A DNA stretch of 64,000 nt. Source: an uncultured Myxococcales bacterium. GTDB lineage: Bacteria > Myxococcota_A > UBA9042 > CAIXZC01. Position 1 is the stretch's first letter. Every line of letters begins with the position of its first letter. Both the position numbers and the translations under genes were made by a program. The stretch covers positions 93,487 to 157,486 of the forward strand of contig CAITUV010000048.1 in NCBI GenBank assembly GCA_903895725.1, read 5' to 3'. Below, piece by piece: positions 17,169-26,185 of the stretch. The notes beneath the pieces were generated by a model. The model did not search any database, was not told the DNA's origin, and saw only the letters and a list, made by a program, of their open reading frames with translations.

Positions 17169-19433
17169 ATGAAGACGATGACGAGGCTGACGATGGTGGC
17201 GGCAGGGGTTCTCGGGCTGGCACTCGCGGCCGGCTGCCAGGACGGCAGCAGCAACTACTCGCCCCTGATGGACCTGACCGACGGCGAGGGCACGCTCCAG
17301 ACTTCCTACTCCGCACTCACCGTGGCCAAGAGCTGCGAGGAGGCCGAGGCCGAGTTCCGGGGCATGCTCAAGACTCAGATGCTGATGCAGCTCGAGCAGC
17401 AGCGTCGCTGGCAGGTCGAGTGGATCACCAACCCGGACAAGGGGTGGTACGGCATGGCCGAGGACGGTGCGGCCGCCCCGTCCGCGTCGGAGGAGAACGC
17501 GGGCGGAGCCGGACAGGATACCGGCAAGCAGAGTGCCGAGAACTACAGTGAGACCAACGTCCAGACCGAGGGGGTCGACGAGGCCGACCTGGTCAAGACC
17601 GATGGAAACCTCCTGTACACCCTCTCCGGCAACGAGCTGGTCATCGTCGATGCGTGGCCGGCTGAGCAGGCTCACGAGGTCGGACGGGTCACGCTCAAGG
17701 GCTACCCCTTCTCCATGTTCCTCGACGGGAGCCGGGTTGCGGTGCTGTCCAGCACCTCGATGTCCGAGCTGGACCCGCAGGCGCAGGAGAAGACCAAGGA
17801 CGGGGAGATGTACTATGGGTACTGGCAGCCGGCCACCCTGGTGACCATCGTCGACGCCTCCGCCCCCGAGAAGCCGGTGGTGAAGAGCGCCCAGGTGTTC
17901 GAAGGGTACCTGGTCGACAGCCGCCGCATCGGCGACCGGATGTACCTCGTGCAGCAGAGCTACATCGACCTCTGGAACAAGGGGGTCCAGTACTGGGCCG
18001 ACCTTCCGGAAAACGCCACGGTGGCGGACGTCAACGCCGCGTACCTCAAGCTGGCGGAGAAGAACGTCGGCATCATCGACTCGCTCGACCTCGACGACTA
18101 CGTTCCCAGCCGCTTCGATCTGGCCGATGACGGCACCATCGACACGGAGGCCGGGGTCCCGGTGGTCGAATGCACCGACATGTACTCCTCGAACGTGTAC
18201 TCCGGGTCGGGAAACCTCACCGTCGTGACCGTGGATCTGTCCGGTAAGCTGGCCCCGTCCGGCACTGCAGTCATGGGAGACTGGGGCAACGTGTATGCCA
18301 GCACCGAGGCTCTGTACGCGGCCTCGACCAACTGGGCCTGGTCGTGGTGGTGGGAGACCGACGACGAGGACGAGGTCGACATCAACACGCACATCCACAA
18401 ATTCGAGTTCGACGACGAGACCGGTGAGGCCCGCTATGTGGCCTCCGGAACCGTGACCGGGTATGCCATCAACCAGTTCTCCTTCGACGAGTTCGACGGG
18501 ATCCTCCGGGTGGCCACGACGCTTCCCGACTGGGGCTGGTGGAACGACGACGAGAACACGAGCGAGAGCTTCGTCACCACGCTGGAGCAGAAGGGGGCCT
18601 CCCTGGTCACCGTCGGCCAGGTCGGCGGTCTGGGCAAGGGGGAGACCATCCAGTCGGTGCGGTTCATCAAGGACAAGGGGTACGTCGTCACCTTCCGCCA
18701 GACCGACCCCCTGTACGTCATCGACCTCGCCAAGCCGGCCAAGCCCGAGGTCGCAGGTGAGCTCAAGGTTCCGGGCTTCTCATCCTACATGCATCCGCTG
18801 GACGACAAGCACCTTCTCACCATCGGCCGCGATGGAACCGAGGAAGGACAGGTGCTCGGGCTCTCCTTCCAGATCTTCGACGTCAGCGACGCGCACAACC
18901 CCAAGCAGGTGGCCAAGACCACGCTCGAAGAAGACCAGAACGGCTACTCCTGGAGCGAAGCCCAATGGGACCACCACGCGTTCGTCTACTTCGCCCACCT
19001 CGGGCTGCTCGCCATCCCGGTCACCGGCTACAACTGGGACTCTGACTACAACGGCGACTGGGACTGGTACTTCGATGCCTTCTACTCGAGGCTCGACCTC
19101 TACAAGGTCTCCGTCACCGAGGGCATCCAGCCGGTCGGTTCGGTCAGCCATGGGTCCATGATGCCCGAGTTCACCCCCCCGGAGAAGAAGGACAATACGT
19201 ACTGCTACATGAACTGGAACTATAGTGATCTCACCCAGATCAGGCGGGGAGTGTTCATGGAGAACTTCCTCTACTCCGTCTCCAAGGGCGGGGTCCAGGT
19301 CCACGACACCGAGGACATCAAGGCGGGCCCGCTTGCCGAGGTCGCGTTCCAGGATGTGACGACCCTCCAGGAGCTCTACGGCGACGTCTTCCAGTGCTAC
19401 ACCTACGACGACTACGGGTACGACGAGCCGTAG
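17169..19433 (+). CDS. Beta-propeller lipoprotein (PF09826-type)
   Basis: A 754-residue lipoprotein (lipobox LAAGC, Cys23) whose ATG at 17169 follows GGAGG. Residues about 125-146 carry the diagnostic start of the secreted beta-propeller family, S-x-T-N-V-Q-x-E-G-V-D-E-A-D-x-V-K-T-D-G. Repeated blades follow to the C-terminus, with conserved V-x-x-V-R-F-I-x-D-K-G-Y-V-V-T-F-R-x-T-D-P-L at about 500 and F-S-S-Y-M-H-P at about 535. Members are extracellular and found in archaea, firmicutes and myxobacteria; their role is poorly known, some being linked to calcium or cell-surface functions. It sits behind a perfect sigma-54 promoter, so it probably responds to an enhancer-binding activator. It is monocistronic and ends in an acidic/Tyr tail. 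Confidence 0.9.
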   Translation: MKTMTRLTMVAAGVLGLALAAGCQDGSSNYSPLMDLTDGEGTLQTSYSALTVAKSCEEAEAEFRGMLKTQMLMQLEQQRRWQVEWITNPDKGWYGMAEDGAAAPSASEENAGGAGQDTGKQSAENYSETNVQTEGVDEADLVKTDGNLLYTLSGNELVIVDAWPAEQAHEVGRVTLKGYPFSMFLDGSRVAVLSSTSMSELDPQAQEKTKDGEMYYGYWQPATLVTIVDASAPEKPVVKSAQVFEGYLVDSRRIGDRMYLVQQSYIDLWNKGVQYWADLPENATVADVNAAYLKLAEKNVGIIDSLDLDDYVPSRFDLADDGTIDTEAGVPVVECTDMYSSNVYSGSGNLTVVTVDLSGKLAPSGTAVMGDWGNVYASTEALYAASTNWAWSWWWETDDEDEVDINTHIHKFEFDDETGEARYVASGTVTGYAINQFSFDEFDGILRVATTLPDWGWWNDDENTSESFVTTLEQKGASLVTVGQVGGLGKGETIQSVRFIKDKGYVVTFRQTDPLYVIDLAKPAKPEVAGELKVPGFSSYMHPLDDKHLLTIGRDGTEEGQVLGLSFQIFDVSDAHNPKQVAKTTLEEDQNGYSWSEAQWDHHAFVYFAHLGLLAIPVTGYNWDSDYNGDWDWYFDAFYSRLDLYKVSVTEGIQPVGSVSHGSMMPEFTPPEKKDNTYCYMNWNYSDLTQIRRGVFMENFLYSVSKGGVQVHDTEDIKAGPLAEVAFQDVTTLQELYGDVFQCYTYDDYGYDEP

Positions 19434-19482
19434 TGGGTTTCCGCAGAATCCATCTCTCTCCTCCCCCCATCCGACCGCTCCC

Positions 19483-19511
19483 TGGACAGGATTTCGGAAC
19501 GTGAGTAGAAT
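19483..19511 (+). promoter_or_regulatory. Sigma-70-like promoter for the 19546 gene
   Basis: TGGACA, 17 bases, TAGAAT: five of six consensus bases in each box. The start point near 19518 leaves a leader of about 28 bases. The promoter overlaps the upstream GTG at 19501, which argues for the ATG at 19546 as the start. Confidence 0.6.
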
Positions 19512-19545
19512 CCCCTCAACGGCTGGGCACGTGGAGGTACTTCCC

Positions 19546-22203
19546 ATGCAGGTTTTTCGCGATTTCAGGCCCTTCGTGTGTTCTCTTTGCTTCTTGATGT
19601 TGCTGGCGCTTCCGCTTCTCGGCACAGGGTGCTCATCCGGGCCTTCCGGAAGTGGCCTGACCGTCGACGGGGCTTTGCAGGGCGACCTCCTGCCCGAAGC
19701 CACGGCCGGTGACTCCGCAGCGGAATCATCGACCGTTCCCCCTGATGCCGTCGGGGACCTTTCTCCCGTGGACGTACCGCCCCAGGACGATCGGAGCGTC
19801 GACCTCGGGGAGGGGGAGGGTCCGGCAATCGAAATCCGGGAGGAAGACCTCGCTGCAGTGGACCTTCCTGCGGAGCTGACCGAGGACGTGGGGACCCCGG
19901 ACGTCTGCGTTCCGGAATGTCCCGGCGAGTGCGGTCCGGACGGCTGCGGCGGAAGCTGCGGCGACTGCCTCGACGGCTGGGAGTGTCAGGACGGCAAGTG
20001 CATCGAGCTGGCCACCCCATGCAATTCCTCGAAGGACTGCGACCTGGACGAGGTCTGCGACAAGGAGAAGGGGATCTGCGTCGAGTGCATCGTGGACGAC
20101 GACTGCGGGGCGGACCAGATGTGCACCGCGCTGGGCGAGTGCGTACCGGCCATCCCGTGTGAGTCCGACAAGACCTGCAAGGACCTGGGCCTCGTGTGCA
20201 ACAAGGAGAAGGGCGTTTGCGTGGAGTGCCTGACCGATCCGGATTGCCCGGACGAGAAGTTCTGCCTGGAGCAGACCTGTGCCCCCGATGTCTGCCAGCA
20301 GGGGGACCTCAAGTGTGAGGGGGGGGCGGTCTGGGGCTGCTCGACCAACGGCTCGGGGCTCGTCGTGGTTCAGCTGTGCTCCCCCGCTGAGTACTGCCTG
20401 GACGGGGCCTGCCATGCCAAGGTTTGTGAGCCGTCGCTCCCGTATTGCCAGGGGGACGTCGTCCTGGTGTGCGACGAGCTCGGGAGCGGGCCTGTCGGCG
20501 AGACGGTGGACTGCACAGCGAAAGACGAAGTGTGCATCAACGGGTACTGCGTCTGCATTCCCGATTCCTGCGACTCTCTGGGCGCAGTGTGCGGGAGCTT
20601 CGAGGACGGGTGCGGCAATCCGCTGGAATGCGGGGTGTGCGGCAAGGGGCTCACGTGTGTGGCGGGGCAGTGCGTCTGTATCCCCGACTGCACCGGCAAG
20701 GTCTGCGGGAGCGATGGCTGCGACGGAACCTGCGGGAGCTGCCCGGCCGGCAAGTCGTGCGTGGCCGGCGAGTGCGTCTGCATTCCCCAGTCGTGCACGG
20801 ATGCGGGGGTGGAGTGCGGTACCGCTGCGGACGGTTGCGGCGACACCATGGACTGCGGCACCTGCCCGCTGCCGGGGTTCGTGTGCTTCAACGGGAAGTG
20901 CGCCTGCGTCCCGAACTGTGCGGGGAAGGAATGCGGCCCGAACGGATGCGGCGGAGAGTGCGGTACGTGCAATCCCGGGTTTGCGTGCGTGGACGGGACC
21001 TGTGGAGTGGTGTGCGGGGATGGCTTCTGCATCGAGCCGGAATCCCGGTGCAACTGCCCTGCCGACTGCGGTACGTGCACGGGCTGCTGCTCGAACCAGG
21101 AGTGCCTGGCCGGGACGGCGAACACCGCTTGCGGCATCAGCGGTGCTGCCTGCGCACCCTGCCCGGTCGGCACGGCCTGCCAGAACCAGAAGTGTTCGTT
21201 CGTGTGTGGTGACCTGGTGTGCTCGGTGGAAGGGGGCGAGACGTGCCTGACGTGCCCCGGGGACTGCGGGCAGTGCCCCGTCACCCCCGGATTCAAGATG
21301 ATCAAGGCCGGGAGCTTCTGGATGGGCAGCCCGGCCGGCGAGGCCTGTCCGGCCGGGTACACCGGCTGCGGGTGCGGAGGAGGCGGATCCAACGCCACTC
21401 AGCCTGAGCTCGGCCGTGATGGCGACGAGACACTCCATGTGGCGACCCTGACCCGGAACTACGAAATCATGGCGGTCCCGGTCACGCAGGGCCAATGGAA
21501 GGCGGCCTTCGGAGGTTGGAATCCCAGCGCATTCTCCTCCTGCGGGGACAACTGCCCGGTCGAGAACATGACGTGGTACAGCGCACTGGTCTACGCCAAC
21601 TGGATGTCCGCGCAGGCCGGTCTCGCACCGTGCTACGTCCTCTCCAACGTGGTCTGCGGCAACAACACGTCGGTCGGGACCAATGCTGCCCTCTGCATGA
21701 GCGCCGCGTACGGCGGCGTCTACAGTGCCACCGTCGGCCTGGCTGCCGGGGCGGCGCATCCCTACGACTGCAAGGGGTATCGGCTGCCCATGGAGGCGGA
21801 GTGGGAGTATGCGGCCCGGGCCGGGACCGTGGCACCGTTCCATGATGGACAGGGGATTGATTCCGGTCACTCCTACTGCGAGGTCCCGTTCCACCTGACC
21901 AACATCGCGTGGTATTGCGGCAACACCACCAACACCAAGCCGGTCGGCGGCAAGAACGCCAATGCCTGGGAGCTCAAGGACATGAGCGGCAACGTGTGGG
22001 AGATGTGCTGGGACTGGAAGGGCACCTACGCTCCCCCGTTTACCGATCCGGACAACTCTGCCAACGGGGCGGAAGGGTATCGCGTGCGGAGAGGGGGCTC
22101 CTGGGAGTCCTACTCCCGGTATTGCCGGAATGCGAACCGGGGCGGAATCACCCCGAGCCTTCCGTCCTCGAGCAACGGCTTCAGGCTTGCCCGAACCTTG
22201 TAG
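19546..22203 (+). CDS. Cys-rich lipoprotein with C-terminal formylglycine-generating-enzyme-like domain
   Basis: An 885-residue protein. The ATG at 19546 has GGAGGT 8 bases upstream; the signal ends in LLGTGC (Cys29) and is followed by an Asp/Pro/Ala-rich linker. Residues about 120-575 are packed with disulfide modules: C-x-x-D-C-x-G-K-x-C-G-x-D-G-C-x-G-x-C-G-x-C repeats alternating with C-V-C-I-P units. Residues about 580-885 form a SUMF1/EgtB-type sulfatase-modifying domain: M-I-K-A-G-S-F-W-M-G at its start, V-T-Q-G-Q-W, Y-R-L-P-x-E-A-E-W-E-Y-A, M-S-G-N-V-W-E-M, and R-R-G-G-S-W near the end with G-F-R-L-A. I see no sulfatase nearby. Most bacterial members act as binding or lectin-like folds, so enzymatic activity outside the cell is doubtful. 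Confidence 0.88.
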   Translation: MQVFRDFRPFVCSLCFLMLLALPLLGTGCSSGPSGSGLTVDGALQGDLLPEATAGDSAAESSTVPPDAVGDLSPVDVPPQDDRSVDLGEGEGPAIEIREEDLAAVDLPAELTEDVGTPDVCVPECPGECGPDGCGGSCGDCLDGWECQDGKCIELATPCNSSKDCDLDEVCDKEKGICVECIVDDDCGADQMCTALGECVPAIPCESDKTCKDLGLVCNKEKGVCVECLTDPDCPDEKFCLEQTCAPDVCQQGDLKCEGGAVWGCSTNGSGLVVVQLCSPAEYCLDGACHAKVCEPSLPYCQGDVVLVCDELGSGPVGETVDCTAKDEVCINGYCVCIPDSCDSLGAVCGSFEDGCGNPLECGVCGKGLTCVAGQCVCIPDCTGKVCGSDGCDGTCGSCPAGKSCVAGECVCIPQSCTDAGVECGTAADGCGDTMDCGTCPLPGFVCFNGKCACVPNCAGKECGPNGCGGECGTCNPGFACVDGTCGVVCGDGFCIEPESRCNCPADCGTCTGCCSNQECLAGTANTACGISGAACAPCPVGTACQNQKCSFVCGDLVCSVEGGETCLTCPGDCGQCPVTPGFKMIKAGSFWMGSPAGEACPAGYTGCGCGGGGSNATQPELGRDGDETLHVATLTRNYEIMAVPVTQGQWKAAFGGWNPSAFSSCGDNCPVENMTWYSALVYANWMSAQAGLAPCYVLSNVVCGNNTSVGTNAALCMSAAYGGVYSATVGLAAGAAHPYDCKGYRLPMEAEWEYAARAGTVAPFHDGQGIDSGHSYCEVPFHLTNIAWYCGNTTNTKPVGGKNANAWELKDMSGNVWEMCWDWKGTYAPPFTDPDNSANGAEGYRVRRGGSWESYSRYCRNANRGGITPSLPSSSNGFRLARTL

Positions 22204-22268
22204 GTGGCTCCGGGGGCAGCATCGAGACCGAACCCCCATGTGAGCCTTCCTCATCTTTCAGATTCTTG

Positions 22269-22298
22269 TTGAACCTCGGTGCCCGGGCATGGTTGAAT
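22269..22298 (+). promoter_or_regulatory. Possible promoter for the histidine kinase
   Basis: TTGAAC, 18 bases, TTGAAT, with a predicted start point about 22 bases before the ATG at 22327. Each box matches four of six consensus bases. Confidence 0.35.
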
Positions 22299-22326
22299 GC
22301 GAGTGGGAACACTCCGGAGGAACACC

Positions 22327-23592
22327 ATGACGCGGACGGATCAAGAGGGCCTGGGCTCGATTCACGAATCCAAGGGCTTGGGCGAAGAGAGAGCGACCTG
22401 GTTCGCCTCGCCGGAGCGCTCCACCCCGTCTGAGCTGCAGAAGGAAGTCCTCGCCATCTCGGATGATCTGTTGTCGACCGCGATGCTCCGCCTGGTGCGG
22501 GGGGCCGTAGCGATCCTGGACGAGAACCGACAGATCGTCGGTATCAACCGTGCCTATCTGGACGCATTGGGGCTCCAGAGCGAGATGGACGCGTTCGGGC
22601 TACGTCCGGGAGAGGCCGTGCGGTGCACCCACGCGACCGACATGCCTGCCGGCTGCGGGACGTCACGATTCTGCGCCGACTGCGGGGCCGCATTGGCGAT
22701 TGTCGCTGCGCTGGCGCGAGAAGAGCCGGTCGATCGCACCTGCATCATCGAGAGGCAGGCCTCCGCCGGAGGGCAGAATCTGGTCTTCCGCGTGCGGGCT
22801 GCCGCAGTCGAGATCGGAGGCCGGCGCTTCGTGATGCTGTTCGTCGAGGACGTCAGCCGCGAGCACGAGCTCTTCACCATGGAGCGGGTCTTCCACCACG
22901 ACTTGAGAAACGTAGTCAGCTGCCTGTTGGGCTCCATCGAGCTTGGGCTGAGGGGCATGAGGCCCGAGCGCGACGCTCACCTGGACGAGCTCAAGCAGAT
23001 CGGCATTCGACTGGCACGGGAGCTCGACATGCAGCGCGCCTTCCTGTCTCATCAGGACTTTGCCTTGGCTCCTGTCCATGCTGACGTGCCGCTGCAATCC
23101 ATCGTCGAGGAGCTGGTGCGCTCCTTCAACACCCAGGAGGGGGGACGCAACCGCACGCTCCAGGTGGACGGTGAAGTGGGAGAGGCTCGAATCGTGACCG
23201 ACCGCGATCTCGTTCTTCGAGTCGTGGGCAACATGCTGACGAACGCAATGGAAGCAACGAGGGAAGGGGGAGTGATCCGCCTGGCTGTTTCGAAGTCGAA
23301 CGGCACGGTGCGTTTCGAGGTGTGGAACTCGGCCGTGATCGAGGAATCGGTGGCGCGGCGGATCTTCCAACGCAACTTCTCCACCAAGGGAGCGACCGGC
23401 CGCGGGCTCGGGACTTACTCGATGAAGCTGCTGGGAGAGAAGCTGCTGGGTGGGAAGGTGGGCTTCGAGTCGAGAGAGGGAGCGGGAACGACGTTCTGGC
23501 TCGAGATCGTGCCGGAACGGATGGAGTCGCAGGTGCAGATCGCCGGAGGGGTCACTCGATTCGCATCGAAGAATACTCCAGCTGGCGAGTGA
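22327..23592 (+). CDS. PAS-domain sensor histidine kinase with a Cys cluster
   Basis: A 421-residue cytoplasmic kinase with no membrane segment. The ATG at 22327 has GGAGG 6 bases upstream. A PAS domain occupies about residues 50-175 and contains the cluster C-T-H-A-T-D-M-P-A-G-C-G-x-x-x-F-C-A-D-C, which could bind a metal or sense redox state. The phosphoacceptor is H191 in FHHDLRN. The N box is GNMLTNAMEA (N302, N306). The G2 region is GATGRGLGTYSMKLL. The G1 box is degenerate (VWNSAV in place of D-x-G-x-G), a variant I associate with deltaproteobacterial kinases of this subtype. No response regulator is adjacent, so it is an orphan. Its last 41 bases overlap the end of the convergent gene. 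Confidence 0.9.
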   Translation: MTRTDQEGLGSIHESKGLGEERATWFASPERSTPSELQKEVLAISDDLLSTAMLRLVRGAVAILDENRQIVGINRAYLDALGLQSEMDAFGLRPGEAVRCTHATDMPAGCGTSRFCADCGAALAIVAALAREEPVDRTCIIERQASAGGQNLVFRVRAAAVEIGGRRFVMLFVEDVSREHELFTMERVFHHDLRNVVSCLLGSIELGLRGMRPERDAHLDELKQIGIRLARELDMQRAFLSHQDFALAPVHADVPLQSIVEELVRSFNTQEGGRNRTLQVDGEVGEARIVTDRDLVLRVVGNMLTNAMEATREGGVIRLAVSKSNGTVRFEVWNSAVIEESVARRIFQRNFSTKGATGRGLGTYSMKLLGEKLLGGKVGFESREGAGTTFWLEIVPERMESQVQIAGGVTRFASKNTPAGE

Positions 23593-25837
23593 AGTACTCC
23601 GTCAGGCCCAGTGGATTCTCACTGGCACCGAAGGTCACGTACATGTCGCGATAGCCGTTGCCCAGCCGGCCCCGAACGAAGCCGGGATTGTGGCACAGGC
23701 ACATGGGGGCATCCTGGGCAATCTGCTGCCCGGGGTCGTAGGCGAAGTTGATTCCGTCCTGGGAAATGGCGATTCCCACCCCGTCCGAGGCCAGGCAACT
23801 GCTTCCGCCCGCGTGCCAGTAGTATGTGCCCACCCATCTCTGGAGCGCATCCACCCAGGTGACGTCGATGGCCGTATCGATGTTGACCTTCTGGAGAGTG
23901 GTGATGGAAAAATCGATCCCGTTGCTCGAGGTGCGCCGGTAGGAGCCCGGCGACAGCTTGCCCCCCCACTGCTCGGACTGGCTGTAGTAGTAGAGGTGGA
24001 ACACGCCGTCCCGGAAGATCACGCTGGGCGAGCCGGTCCCGTATCCGGCCACGCCGGATGTCGGCGCCGCCACCACCGGCCACTTCGGCTCCAGCGTCCA
24101 GCTGACACCGTCCGGAGAGACGGCCCGGTAGATCTCGTTCCAGCTCGGATCCTTCATGGGCAGCCCGGAGAAATACATCACGTAGCCGGTCTGCCCCGCC
24201 TCTCCCTGGAGGCGAATCACCGACGGATCTCCGCCATAGCCGTACTTGGGGCCCTTGGACGGCCACAGCACGCCGTTGGTCTCCAGGAGGATGCGGGTGG
24301 CCCGCAGGTCTTCGCCTTCGGCTCCCATGGAGGCCGATTCGACGTACCACACGTTGTCGCAGGAATCGGCCTCGGGAATCCCGCCTCCGAACCAGAGCTT
24401 GTACTTGCCGTCCTGATGATCGTAGAAGCCGCTGGCTGAGTAAGCTCCGTAGCGCTTGTGCAGCACACTGCCGAGGAAGCGGGTCCGTACCGTGCGACCC
24501 CCAATCGAGAATGCAGTCTCGGGCGGGCCGGACCTGGCCACCCGCACCCGGTACAGGTGGGTTCGCTGGAAGTGGTTATGGTCCGCCCCGGCAGGCAGCT
24601 TCTCGTTGAAGACCCGGAACTTGAGCATGTCGATGCCGTTCTTGCCGCCCGATATGGAACCGAGGTTGAGCAGCTCGTCGTGGACCACGTCCCGTTTGCG
24701 CCACTGGGAGAAGAGGGACGTCCACTGGCCGGTGCCCGCGTGGTGAGCGAACACCTCCAGGTGCACCTGCTCGTTGTCCGGGTTGCCGGCCATCCACCGC
24801 ACCTGCAGGGTGTCGAAGAAGCTCCAGTCCTGGTAGTTGGTCGTCCAGCCCGGCCCTCCGTTGTCGACGACGAGACGGTAGTCGCAGTCCGTGTAGCCAA
24901 ACCCGGCGTTCTTCGGGGGCAGCGTGTGCCACCAGTTCACGTTGTCGGCCGCAGGTGGCTCCCAGGCCGGATTGATCGTGCCCCACCACCCGAGACCGTT
25001 CGGGATGGCGGCATGCGCATAGGAATAGGCTGGCTGGAGCGAGGTCCAGTAGTGCGGGGCGTTGTCCGGGGCGCCCGGCTGCCAAGGCTCGTCCACGCCT
25101 TCCTCGAAGCTCGCGACGATCTTGACGGCCGTGTCGTCGACCACCGGGAACGGGTTACACTGGTCGTCGCAGGGGCTGCCGTCGCACGTCATGGGGGAAT
25201 GCGTGCAGTCTCCGCCCTCACCGCAAGAGTCCACGGTGCAGCCGTCTCCATCATCGCACTCCCCACAGACGTTGCCGCACCCGTCCGGACCGCACTGCTT
25301 GCCGAGGCAATCAGGCACGCAGGGGGGCTCCTCGTTGCCCGCGTCGGGCAGAGCGGCCGAGTCGGCGCCGTCAGCCTCTCCGGAGTCCTGGAGAGTGTCG
25401 GACGGTAGGACGGCATCGGCATCGCCCGGTTGTCCGGAGTCCTGGAGTACATCGGCCGGTGGGATAGCGGCATCGGCATCGTCCGGTTGTCCGGAGTCCT
25501 GGAGCACATCGGCCGGTGGGATGGCGGCATCGGCATCGCCCGGTTGTCCGGAGTCCTGGAACGCGTCGAGGGTCTCGGCCGGCGCTGCGTCGGTGGGCGT
25601 CCCGTCCTCCCGGAGTGCATCGGGGAGGCGTGTCGTCCCGTCGGCAAGCGAGGAATCGCCCGACTCAGACACATCCTGTGAGGCCATCCCATCCGCTCGC
25701 ACGTCGACTTGCGAGCGAGCATCCGGAAGCCGAGGCGCCGCGTCGACATCCAATTGTGTCGCCGCCGGATTCTGCCCGCATCCGTACATGGCGAGAGCGG
25801 CCAGCATTGACCTCAGGAAGAAGGAAGCCTGCTTCAT
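23552..25837 (-). CDS. Lipoprotein with Asp/Pro repeats and GH43-like five-bladed propeller
   Basis: A 761-residue protein starting at the ATG at 25837 (GGGGTG upstream) with lipobox MYGC (Cys20). Residues about 90-185 form an acidic stalk containing a 19-residue repeat, Q-D-S-G-Q-P-G-D-A-D-A-A-I-P-P-A-D-V-L. A Cys-rich C-V-P-D-C-x-G-K-x-C-G-P-D-G-C-G unit and one C-T-V-D-S-C repeat come next. The C-terminal half (about 430-760) shows strands like those of the beta-fructosidase/GH43/GH130 superfamily: KLWFGGG, GGDPSVIR then YVMYFSG, S-P-D-G-x-S-W-T, GSPSVIF then HLYYYSQ. A glycoside-binding or hydrolysing role outside the cell is plausible, though I cannot assign catalytic residues. The stop lies 41 bases inside the convergent kinase gene. 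Confidence 0.85.
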   Translation of the reverse strand: MKQASFFLRSMLAALAMYGCGQNPAATQLDVDAAPRLPDARSQVDVRADGMASQDVSESGDSSLADGTTRLPDALREDGTPTDAAPAETLDAFQDSGQPGDADAAIPPADVLQDSGQPDDADAAIPPADVLQDSGQPGDADAVLPSDTLQDSGEADGADSAALPDAGNEEPPCVPDCLGKQCGPDGCGNVCGECDDGDGCTVDSCGEGGDCTHSPMTCDGSPCDDQCNPFPVVDDTAVKIVASFEEGVDEPWQPGAPDNAPHYWTSLQPAYSYAHAAIPNGLGWWGTINPAWEPPAADNVNWWHTLPPKNAGFGYTDCDYRLVVDNGGPGWTTNYQDWSFFDTLQVRWMAGNPDNEQVHLEVFAHHAGTGQWTSLFSQWRKRDVVHDELLNLGSISGGKNGIDMLKFRVFNEKLPAGADHNHFQRTHLYRVRVARSGPPETAFSIGGRTVRTRFLGSVLHKRYGAYSASGFYDHQDGKYKLWFGGGIPEADSCDNVWYVESASMGAEGEDLRATRILLETNGVLWPSKGPKYGYGGDPSVIRLQGEAGQTGYVMYFSGLPMKDPSWNEIYRAVSPDGVSWTLEPKWPVVAAPTSGVAGYGTGSPSVIFRDGVFHLYYYSQSEQWGGKLSPGSYRRTSSNGIDFSITTLQKVNIDTAIDVTWVDALQRWVGTYYWHAGGSSCLASDGVGIAISQDGINFAYDPGQQIAQDAPMCLCHNPGFVRGRLGNGYRDMYVTFGASENPLGLTEYFTRQLEYSSMRIE
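25414..25560 (-). repeat. Tandem 57-bp repeat in coding sequence
   Basis: Two complete 57-base units (25414-25470 and 25471-25527) and a partial third differ at only a few positions. A more diverged copy lies just below 25414. Each unit encodes the 19-residue Asp/Pro stalk repeat, so slippage would change stalk length without shifting the frame. Confidence 0.85.
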
Positions 25838-26185
25838 CGTCACCCCATGCAAGCGAATCGTCCGACTGGAGGCCGGCAACCGCCGCCGGCCCGAGAGCAG
25901 CGGAATGCGGTCTACCATACTCCTGCTGCTCTGGCTACACCCTCGCCTCCATGACCCGCAGGGCGGGAAGTTGCGCCTTGACTGAACCTTGAGGGGCATC
26001 TACAGTACTCTCGGAGTCGAAACCTGGGGAAGATCGAAGTCCTCATGATTGCAGGGATTTCGGGCCGCTGTTGTGGAGATTCCGAGCGCCATCCGAGGAG
26101 CGGGATGTCGCGGGCGAGGGGCTTTGCCCAAAGGGAAGCGGCTGGGCGAGCCCCGGCGTGATGGACTGTGAGGGGGAGGCGGGTC
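25838..26185. other. Divergent intergenic region
   Basis: 348 bases between the starts at 25837 and 26186. It holds a plus-strand promoter and, in the leader of the minus-strand gene, a strong hairpin at 25871-25891 (GGCCGGC, 7-base loop, GCCGGCC). A small CTTTG-CC-CAAAG inverted repeat lies at 26122-26133 in the long plus-strand leader. I found no convincing minus-strand promoter and no credible gene. Confidence 0.5.
25978..26006 (+). promoter_or_regulatory. Sigma-70-like promoter for the 26186 gene
   Basis: TTGACT, 17 bases, TACAGT. The start point near 26013 implies an unusually long leader of about 170 bases compared with 20 to 50 elsewhere in the window. Confidence 0.45.
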
